Shown here one piece after another: positions 3,565-7,551 of a stretch of 7,551 bases of DNA. The notes under the pieces were generated by a model that made no database searches, had not been told where the DNA came from, and saw only the letters and a program-made list of their open reading frames with translations. Both the position numbers and the translations under genes were made by a program. Source of the DNA: an archaeon (GTDB lineage: Archaea > Nanobdellota > Nanobdellia > Pacearchaeales > GW2011-AR1); contig JALOQH010000026.1 of NCBI GenBank assembly GCA_025453475.1, positions 1 through 7,551 of the forward strand, written 5' to 3'. The first letter of the stretch is position 1, and each line of letters begins with the position of its first letter.

Positions 3565-5076
3565 TTATTTAATCCGCGTCTCAACAATTTTACCGGCTTT
3601 CTCAAACTGAATTTCTGAGTTTATCAGCTTTCTCAAAGTGTCCCTCAAATCAGCTATTTTCACCCTTATCTGCTTCGTCGTATCCCTGTCCCTTATGGTC
3701 ACATCTTTTTTCTTGGCAGATTCCTCATCAATTGTTATGCAATACGGCGTTCCAGACTCGTCATTTCTTGCATATCTCTTGCCAATGCTGCCCGATTCAT
3801 CATATGCAACGTTCCACTCTTTCTTCAGATCTTTCAATATCTCTTCCGCAAGTTTTTCATAATGCTCCCCCTTCACAATTGGAAACACTGCTGCCTTTAT
3901 CGGAGCAATCCTAGGGTTTAGATGCAAAATAACATTTTCTCTCTTGGAGTCAAACTCATAAGCGTCAACCAACGCAGCAAGAAACATCCGTTCCATGCCA
4001 AAAGTAGGCTCAATGACTCTCGGAACAACTTTCTTCCCCGTAGCCTCGTCAAACAATTCCAGAGACTGCTTGGATTCCTTCATATGCTGCCCCAGGTCGT
4101 ACTGCCCCCGGTTGGCGTTTCCGGCAATTTCTTGGCTTCCAAATGGAAACTCGTAATCCAAATCAAAAGTTGCAGAGGAATAATGGGAAAGCTCTGACTT
4201 CATATGCTCTCTTATTTTTATTTTGTCCAAATTCAATCCTAGTCCTTTGTAAAACAAAATCTGTTCTGCGAGCCAATATGCATGCCACTCATCAAATCTC
4301 TTTTCGCTTAACATCTTTCCAATCGTCGTCTCTCTCAGGTTATCTTTTCCTTTCTCCTGGGTCTCCGCATCAAGCAGCCTTACCTTTACCTTGAGATGCT
4401 CTGCGTCCAACAGAGAACACTTCATCTCAGAAGGATTGATGAAAAATTCAAATTCTGCAATATGGAACTCCCTGCATCTGAATAAGAAATCTCTCGGAGC
4501 AATCTCATTTCTAAAACATCTTCCTATTTGCGCGATCCCAAAAGGCAGCTTCTTCCTGCTTGTTTCCTGAACTAGCTTAAAGTCCATAAACATTCCCTGG
4601 GCAGTTTCACCTCTCAAATAAACCTCAGTTTGGTCAGATCCAACTCGCGTCTTGAACATTTGCTCAACCATCTTGGCATGTTCCCAATCATATTCGCCGC
4701 CGCAGTTGCTGCATTTTATCTTTCCAAGATTAGGTTTGTCAATTTTGCCTGACTTTTTGCATTTCTTGCATGCCACAAGATAATCATTAACATTAAAATT
4801 AGCAATATGCCCTGAGGCCTTCCATGTTTTAGGATGGCTTATGATACTGGCGTCAATTCCCAGCATATAATCTCCTCTGTGAACAAAATAATTCCACCAT
4901 TCATTCTTCAGGTTGTTAAACAGCTCTATTCCCAATGGTCCGAAATCCCAGAATCCGGATAATCCGCCGTAAATCTCGCTGCTCCTGAACACAAAACCCT
5001 TCCTCTTGCAGAAAGCTGCCAACTCATCAATTGTAAGCTTTCCTTCTTTCTTCTCAGAACTTTCGCTTTTCTTCAT
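3565..5076 (-). CDS. glyS: Glycyl-tRNA synthetase (alpha-2, archaeal/eukaryotic type)
   Basis: This 503-residue class II enzyme charges tRNA-Gly with glycine in the cytosol. The N-terminal catalytic part opens with KRKGFVFRSSEIYGG and GFWDFGPLG (residues 24-49), the family's glycine-binding entry. A zinc-ribbon insertion follows, with CKKC (103-106) and CSNC (122-125). Motif 2 is GRCFRNEIAPRDFLFRCREF (185-204), with the ATP-contacting arginine. After a linker, EIAGNANRGQYDLGQH (316-331) and motif 3 EPTFGMERMF (356-365) complete the site. The C-terminal anticodon-binding domain starts near PRIAPIKAAVFP (388) and includes GKRYARNDESGTPY. Length is normal for the type without the eukaryotic WHEP domain. 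The ATG at 5076 precedes the conserved helix by a short lysine-rich leader; A+T-rich sequence with TTTAAATT lies just upstream. It is separated from both neighbours and probably transcribed alone. Confidence 0.97.
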   Translation of the reverse strand: MKKSESSEKKEGKLTIDELAAFCKRKGFVFRSSEIYGGLSGFWDFGPLGIELFNNLKNEWWNYFVHRGDYMLGIDASIISHPKTWKASGHIANFNVNDYLVACKKCKKSGKIDKPNLGKIKCSNCGGEYDWEHAKMVEQMFKTRVGSDQTEVYLRGETAQGMFMDFKLVQETSRKKLPFGIAQIGRCFRNEIAPRDFLFRCREFHIAEFEFFINPSEMKCSLLDAEHLKVKVRLLDAETQEKGKDNLRETTIGKMLSEKRFDEWHAYWLAEQILFYKGLGLNLDKIKIREHMKSELSHYSSATFDLDYEFPFGSQEIAGNANRGQYDLGQHMKESKQSLELFDEATGKKVVPRVIEPTFGMERMFLAALVDAYEFDSKRENVILHLNPRIAPIKAAVFPIVKGEHYEKLAEEILKDLKKEWNVAYDESGSIGKRYARNDESGTPYCITIDEESAKKKDVTIRDRDTTKQIRVKIADLRDTLRKLINSEIQFEKAGKIVETRIK

Positions 5077-5109
5077 AATTCTAAAAACTTTAATTTAAAC
5101 GATTTCAAA

Positions 5110-5128
5110 CAAAAAATAAAACAAAATC
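5110..5128 (-). terminator. T-rich terminator after the DUF5679 gene
   Basis: On the minus strand, several T runs (TTTTG, TTTTATTTTTT) begin 5 bases after the micro-protein stop codon with no hairpin, the usual form of an archaeal terminator. It also overlaps the likely upstream promoter region of glyS. Confidence 0.45.
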
Positions 5129-5133
5129 AAGAA

Positions 5134-5286
5134 TTACTTCTTGATTCCGCCCATTCTGCACACTGTTGTGTTGCACTTAGGGCATTTTCCTTTTGCGATT
5201 TTAGTGCCTTTGGAAGTTGTACTTTCGACTGGATCTTTTATGTCAACTTTTGCCTTGCACTTCACGCAATATCCTTGTGTTGCCAT
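5134..5286 (-). CDS. DUF5679-type zinc-ribbon micro-protein
   Basis: A 50-residue protein: MATQGYCVKCKAKVDIKDP at the start, then AKGKCPKCNT and a basic end MGGIKK. CVKC (residues 7-10) and CPKC (35-38) are spaced as two zinc knuckles. Together with the -KDP- following the first knuckle and the TTSKG-x-x-IAKG segment, they match DUF5679 (recognition from memory), a family common in archaea and candidate-phyla bacteria and of unknown function. A third cysteine (C43) follows. Unlike most genes here it has a strong Shine-Dalgarno sequence (AAGGAGG, 4 bases before AAAAATG), so it is translated from a leadered mRNA. This fixes the start. It is divergent from the VKOR-like gene, sharing a promoter region of about 110 bases. 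Confidence 0.85.
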   Translation of the reverse strand: MATQGYCVKCKAKVDIKDPVESTTSKGTKIAKGKCPKCNTTVCRMGGIKK

Positions 5287-5290
5287 TTTT

Positions 5291-5299
5291 AACCTCCTT
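5291..5299 (-). promoter_or_regulatory. Strong Shine-Dalgarno site of the DUF5679 gene
   Basis: The minus strand reads AAGGAGGTT ending 4 bases before the ATG at 5286. It is the only near-perfect Shine-Dalgarno sequence in the window; other genes have TATA boxes too close for a leader. Confidence 0.8.
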
Positions 5300-5329
5300 G
5301 TGGTTTATCTTAAAAAGAGATTTAGCCTG

Positions 5330-5337
5330 CTTTTAAA
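5330..5337 (-). promoter_or_regulatory. TATA-like box of the DUF5679 gene
   Basis: The minus strand reads TTTAAAAG, 44-51 bases before the ATG. That predicts a leader of roughly 20 bases, which would include the Shine-Dalgarno sequence. A second box, CTTTTTAAGAT at 5308-5318, is too close to leave room for it. Confidence 0.45.
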
Positions 5338-5366
5338 TGTTTATATTATCGATATTCACGGGAAAG

Positions 5367-5375
5367 TTATAAAAA
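5367..5375 (+). promoter_or_regulatory. TATA box of the VKOR-like gene
   Basis: TTATAAAAA lies 22-30 bases before the ATG at 5397, predicting a leaderless transcript. Confidence 0.6.
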
Positions 5376-5396
5376 CAACCGACTCTTCATAACATA

Positions 5397-5621
5397 ATGA
5401 AGAAACAAGCCGCTCTCAAGGTCATTCTTCTCCTTTCCGTAGCAGGACTCCTGTTCTCAGGCTATCTTTCATACACAGAAATATTCCAGAATGCCGCGGG
5501 ATATTGCTATTCAGCATCCTGCTCCTCCGAGATATCAGGCATCCCTGTTTGTGTCTATGGCTTTGTCATGTATCTGATAATCTTTGTTCTGTCAATTCTA
5601 GGCTTAAATGCTAAGAAATAA
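5397..5621 (+). CDS. Mini VKOR-like membrane protein (two helices)
   Basis: A 74-residue membrane protein. Helix 1 is about residues 8-26 and ends GLLFSGYLSYTE. A short outer loop has C37 and C42 in GYCYSASCSSEISG. IPVCVYGF with C52 leads into helix 2 (about 53-70). The pattern GL-x-x-S-x-YL-x-Y, C, SCS, then GIPV-x-x-YG is that of the first two helices of vitamin K epoxide reductase homologues, membrane enzymes that reoxidise thiol oxidoreductases for disulfide formation. The later helices with the redox CxxC are absent, and no frame downstream supplies them. It could be a stand-alone half that works as an oligomer, or a degraded gene; the intact frame and good promoter favour the former. 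VKOR kinship is moderately sure; redox activity is inference. Confidence 0.7.
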   Translation: MKKQAALKVILLLSVAGLLFSGYLSYTEIFQNAAGYCYSASCSSEISGIPVCVYGFVMYLIIFVLSILGLNAKK

Positions 5622-5629
5622 AGTAGGAT

Positions 5630-5638
5630 AAGCGCACG
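5630..5638. repeat. Distal copy of the 9-bp direct repeat of the tRNA-Cys 3' end
   Basis: AAGCGCACG is repeated at 5715-5723, where it spans the last seven acceptor bases, the discriminator and one flanking base of tRNA-Cys. Both copies flank element E3, like a target-site duplication. At 9 bp chance is not excluded. Confidence 0.5.
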
Positions 5639-5640
5639 TC

Positions 5641-5709
5641 TCTTTGTTCACCGCAGCGAGCAAGTCCACAGCATCAGCGAGGAACTGCACAGCAAGAGTG
5701 AATCAAAGA
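5641..5709. repeat. Structured element E3 (bulged-T hairpin family)
   Basis: The closing stem is TCTTTG-TTCAC (5641-5651) with GTGAA-T-CAAAGA (5698-5709): 6 bp, T bulge (5703), 5 bp. As in E1 and E2, CG follows the left arm and AGA precedes the right arm. Inside are GCAG/CTGC (5653-5656 with 5685-5688), AGTCC/GGAACT with one bulge, and repeats of CAGCGAG (5654, 5675) and CAGCAAG (5690). It lies 6 bases beyond the 3' end of the minus-strand tRNA-Cys, in the opposite orientation relative to its tRNA from E2. The interval between the VKOR-like gene and tRNA-Cys holds nothing else. Confidence 0.7.
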
Positions 5710-5715
5710 TAACGA

Positions 5716-5787
5716 AGCGCACGCCAGGAATCGAACCTGGACAAATCCGGGCTGCAGCCGAACGCAGTACCATTGTGCCACGTGCGC
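5716..5787 (-). tRNA. tRNA-Cys (anticodon GCA)
   Basis: A 72-base cloverleaf on the minus strand. Acceptor GCGCACG (from 5787) pairs with CGTGCGC, and the discriminator is U (A5716 on plus), the cysteine identity base. The D loop AATGGTA has G18G19. The anticodon stem TTCGG/CCGGA carries loop CTGCAGC, so the anticodon is GCA, with G37. The T arm is CCAGG/CCTGG with loop TTCGATT, and A15/U48 pair. CCA is not encoded. A TATA-like box sits 24-31 bases upstream. Confidence 0.93.
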
Positions 5788-5810
5788 ATAAAAAAGAATA
5801 ACCCTCGTAT

Positions 5811-5818
5811 CTTTTAAA
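5811..5818 (-). promoter_or_regulatory. TATA-like box of tRNA-Cys
   Basis: The minus strand reads TTTAAAAG, 24-31 bases before the tRNA start at 5787 and just after the stop codon of the upstream phosphatase-like gene. Confidence 0.55.
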
Positions 5819-5819
5819 C

Positions 5820-6218
5820 TTATCCGAGACTCTTTACCAATTCCTGGACTTTCTGCTCAATCATATCAACTCTCTTGCTTACTCCATAAGCATCGTCCTC
5901 TGCGCAATCATTTATTTCCCAGAGAGTTATCAGCTTGCCCTTGAAATATTCAGGAGCCACATTGTCTGCAACAATTATCACCCTGTCTGCCCATTTAAGA
6001 AGAAAATCATCCACTTTCTTTGCCCCGTTATCCATTACAGGGATATTCTTGTCCCGAAGCACGCGAACAACTGTTCTTGACATGTATGGATGCATTAAAT
6101 CAAGAATTATGCCTGCGCTCTTTGCTTGCGCCTTCTCGCCCTTGTAAAGATGCTTGAACACCAGCTCAGCAACCTTGCTTCGAAAGCGATTATGCTTGCA
6201 CACGAATAGAATATTCAT
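5820..6218 (-). CDS. Low-molecular-weight protein-tyrosine-phosphatase/arsenate-reductase fold protein
   Basis: A 132-residue protein that starts NILFVCKHNRFRS. The C-X5-R phosphate loop (C7 to R13, then S14) is placed right after the first strand, as in low-molecular-weight tyrosine phosphatases and the thioredoxin-type arsenate reductases built on them. The loop CKHNRFRS lacks the G-N-I/T-C of classical phosphatases. SAGI at 34-37 fits the conserved second strand. The late segment EINDCAEDDAYG (101-112) is where the general-acid Asp is expected; several acidic residues are possible. No dedicated arsenate-reductase cysteine pair is evident (only C7 and C105), so I would not call it ArsC; substrate unknown. 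ATG at 6218 has a clear TATA box 21-30 bases upstream, suggesting a leaderless single-gene transcript. The end abuts the tRNA-Cys promoter. Confidence 0.85.
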   Translation of the reverse strand: MNILFVCKHNRFRSKVAELVFKHLYKGEKAQAKSAGIILDLMHPYMSRTVVRVLRDKNIPVMDNGAKKVDDFLLKWADRVIIVADNVAPEYFKGKLITLWEINDCAEDDAYGVSKRVDMIEQKVQELVKSLG

Positions 6219-6238
6219 ACATTTCCTTTATTTCCGCA

Positions 6239-6248
6239 CTTTATAAAG
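6239..6248 (-). promoter_or_regulatory. TATA box of the phosphatase-like gene
   Basis: CTTTATAAAG, a perfect palindrome, lies 21-30 bases before the ATG at 6218. Being symmetric it could serve either strand, but only the minus-strand gene is at the right distance. Confidence 0.6.
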
Positions 6249-6280
6249 AAAATTGCATTAAATCATAATAATAGAATGAA

Positions 6281-6406
6281 CGCTCCCGACAGGATTTGAA
6301 CCTGCGACCTCCGGATTACTTTCGCGGAAGACTTTCCCGAAAGTCTCGGGAAGCTTCGGCTTCACGATAGAAGTCCGATGCTCTATCCAGGCTGAGCTAC
6401 GGGAGC
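6281..6406 (-). tRNA. tRNA-Arg (anticodon TCT) with a 51-base archaeal intron
   Basis: Exon 1 is 6406-6368 and exon 2 is 6316-6281; the intron is 6317-6367, after base 37. Acceptor GCTCCCG pairs with CGGGAGC and the discriminator is G. The D stem is GCTC/GAGC, the mature anticodon loop CTTCTAA sits on TCGGA/TCCGG, and the T arm is GCAGG/CCTGT with loop TTCAAAT. At the splice sites a bulge-helix-bulge can be drawn: 5' bulge T-A^T, a central helix of C32-T33-T34 with A-A-G plus one C-A mismatch, and 3' bulge T-A^A38, both cut after the second bulge base. Shifting the exon boundary by one base gives the same mature tRNA. The intron folds into GAAGC/GCTTC and AGACTTT/AAAGTCT hairpins. It needs the tRNA splicing endonuclease and RtcB ligase, which are not in this window. 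Confidence 0.92.
6317..6367 (-). other. Intron of tRNA-Arg (bulge-helix-bulge type)
   Basis: 51 bases between tRNA positions 37 and 38. It contains two hairpins: a 5-bp stem with loop CGAA and a 7-bp stem with loop CGGG. It has no room for a protein or a C/D-box guide, and no C/D boxes were seen. Confidence 0.85.
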
Positions 6407-6428
6407 TTAATGATAAACCGAATAAATC

Positions 6429-6437
6429 GTTTATAAG
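6429..6437 (-). promoter_or_regulatory. TATA-like box of tRNA-Arg
   Basis: The minus strand reads CTTATAAAC, 23-31 bases before the tRNA start at 6406. Confidence 0.55.
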
Positions 6438-6472
6438 ATTATCCTTTTATTATTACCCTCATCCAATAACTT

Positions 6473-6479
6473 CTTAAAC
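6473..6479 (+). promoter_or_regulatory. Possible TATA-like box of the tRNase Z gene
   Basis: CTTAAAC lies 21-27 bases before the ATG at 6500. It is a weak match. A more A+T-rich stretch, TTTTATTATT near 6445, is an alternative that would give a leader of about 25 bases. Confidence 0.3.
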
Positions 6480-6499
6480 AATTATTCCCTGTCAAACTC

Positions 6500-7399
6500 A
6501 TGGAAGACATTAAACTCGCATTTTTAGGCACAGGAAGCGCAATTCCAACCAAAAAGCACAACCATGTTGCTATTTTAGCCAGCTTCGCTGATGAAAACCT
6601 GCTTTTTGACTGCGGTGAAGGCACCCAGAGGCAGTTCAGATACGCTGAAATCTCTGCAACCAAGATAACTAAGATATTCATCACACACTGGCATGGAGAC
6701 CACATCCTCGGCCTTCCGGGTTTGTTCCAGACCCTGGCAATGTCCAATTATTCCAGGACCCTGCATATTTACGGTCCAAGAGGAACAAGAAGATTCATCC
6801 AGCTAATACAGGAGCTTATCTTTGACTTCCACATTAACCTCGAAGTTCATGAAATAAGCTCCGGAACAGTCCTCGAAACAAGAGACTACAAAGTAGAAGC
6901 AGCTGAAATGTCTCATGGCACGCCAACACTCGCCTACTCCCTTATCCTTAAAGACAAAATTCGATTAAACAAAGCAAAAATAAAGAAGCTAAAACTCCCA
7001 AACTCTCCAATCCTGAAAGAATTGCAGCAGGGAAAAGATATAACTGTAAACGGAAAGAAAATCAAAGCAAAATCCGTGGTTTATGTTGAAAAAGGAAAGA
7101 AAGTAACCTTTGTTCTCGACACTTCTTACAACGAAAGAGCAGTCGAGCTTGCAAAAGACTCTGATATTCTCGTAACAGAATGCTCTTTCTCAAAAGAAGA
7201 TGCAGATAAAGCAAGGGAATACAGGCATCTCACCTCAGAAGATGCGGCAAAAATAGCAAAACTCTCAAAATCCAAGAAGCTCCTGCTCACTCATCTCTCA
7301 TTTAGGTACGAGCATAATCCCCATTTAATAGAAAAAGAAGCAAAACGCATTTTCAAGAACACAAAAGTAGTAAATGACCTTGACGCCCTTGTTATTTAA
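6500..7399 (+). CDS. rnz: Ribonuclease Z (tRNA 3'-end endonuclease)
   Basis: A 299-residue short-form tRNase Z, a zinc-dependent metallo-beta-lactamase enzyme that cuts pre-tRNA just after the discriminator so that CCA can be added. The start LAFLGTGSAIPT (6-17) is the family's first strand. The metal and catalytic ligands are all present: HWHGDH (H63, H65, D67, H68), H139 in AEMSHG, D207 in FVLDTSY, H243 in YRHLTSEDAA and H265 in LLLTHLSFRY. An exosite with GPRG (92-95), which holds the tRNA elbow, follows the motif. Length is typical for archaea. The ATG at 6500 immediately precedes the conserved strand. It is divergent from tRNA-Arg. None of the tRNAs here encodes CCA, so all need this activity; their structured trailers would be its substrates. 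Confidence 0.97.
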   Translation: MEDIKLAFLGTGSAIPTKKHNHVAILASFADENLLFDCGEGTQRQFRYAEISATKITKIFITHWHGDHILGLPGLFQTLAMSNYSRTLHIYGPRGTRRFIQLIQELIFDFHINLEVHEISSGTVLETRDYKVEAAEMSHGTPTLAYSLILKDKIRLNKAKIKKLKLPNSPILKELQQGKDITVNGKKIKAKSVVYVEKGKKVTFVLDTSYNERAVELAKDSDILVTECSFSKEDADKAREYRHLTSEDAAKIAKLSKSKKLLLTHLSFRYEHNPHLIEKEAKRIFKNTKVVNDLDALVI

Positions 7400-7464
7400 A
7401 GCTGGTTAAGATTAACTGAAACTCCAATCTGTTTGCCATAGCAGATAACAACTCGTAAATTCGT

Positions 7465-7551
7465 TTAAAAGCCTTCTTCCAGTCCTCTAAGAATGCCCTT
7501 CTTCCTTAGCTGGTTTATCCCAGAAGAGGAATATTTGTAGATTATGTCTGC
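7465..7551 (-). CDS. C-terminal end of an unidentified protein
   Basis: A minus-strand frame enters at the window edge and stops with TAA at 7465-7467, giving 28 residues: ADIIYKYSSSGINQLRKKGI then LRGLEEGF. It is the only one of the three minus frames open over this stretch, and its composition (helical, basic then acidic) looks like a real protein end. I do not recognise a family. It is convergent with the tRNase Z gene. The 65 bases between them contain an ATCTG/CAGAT inverted repeat (7427-7446), possibly a shared terminator, and nothing else visible. Confidence 0.45.
   Translation of the reverse strand, partial: ADIIYKYSSSGINQLRKKGILRGLEEGF

Noticed and set aside
7427..7446. A degenerate fifth copy of the hairpin family (ATCTG/CAGAT after the tRNase Z gene)
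   Set aside because: It lacks the T bulge and the second half of the stem and is not next to a tRNA; a simple terminator hairpin is a better reading.

Overview
The window looks archaeal. It is A+T-rich and holds an Alba-type chromatin protein, a glycyl-tRNA synthetase of the archaeal/eukaryotic alpha-2 type, an archaeal-size tRNase Z and a tRNA-Arg interrupted by a bulge-helix-bulge intron. Most genes have TATA-like boxes 21-31 bases before the start codon, as in leaderless transcription. The small MinD-like ATPase with a C-terminal tail, the DUF5679 micro-protein and the mini VKOR-like protein point to a DPANN lineage such as Woesearchaeota or Pacearchaeota. That placement is inference; no rRNA is present.

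Layout: the end of alba and a CAT-anticodon tRNA (1-371); a LAGLIDADG homing endonuclease read on the minus strand into the back of that tRNA (331-1008); a minus-strand MinD-like ATPase/HIT pair (1068-2325); a non-coding region of about 640 bases with two tRNA-Ala genes embedded in dense hairpins (2347-2971); a two-helix membrane protein (2966-3517); glyS (3565-5076); a DUF5679 zinc-ribbon micro-protein (5134-5286) divergent from a mini-VKOR (5397-5621); tRNA-Cys with a hairpin at its 3' side (5630-5787); an LMW-phosphatase-like gene (5820-6218); intron-containing tRNA-Arg (6281-6406); tRNase Z (6500-7399); and the tail of an unidentified minus-strand gene (7465-7551). The coding genes are mostly housekeeping, with an accidental-looking tRNA-maturation theme: five tRNAs, GlyRS, tRNase Z.

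The most unusual content is around the tRNAs. Three hairpin elements (E1 2590-2744, E2 2864-2934, E3 5641-5709) share one closing stem: 6 bp, a single unpaired T on the right arm, then 5 bp, followed inward by CG on the left and preceded by AGA on the right. The stem bases differ between copies but change in pairs, so pairing is conserved. Each copy sits beside a tRNA end. A different, multibranched structure (2389-2512) follows tRNA-Ala(GGC) and is bounded by a perfect 23-bp repeat that duplicates the last 16 bases of that tRNA. E3 is likewise bounded by a 9-bp repeat containing the 3' end of tRNA-Cys. Together these suggest a family of small structured elements, possibly mobilised in trans, that insert at tRNA ends. 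The homing endonuclease abutting tRNA-Met may be a further invader of the same kind of site.
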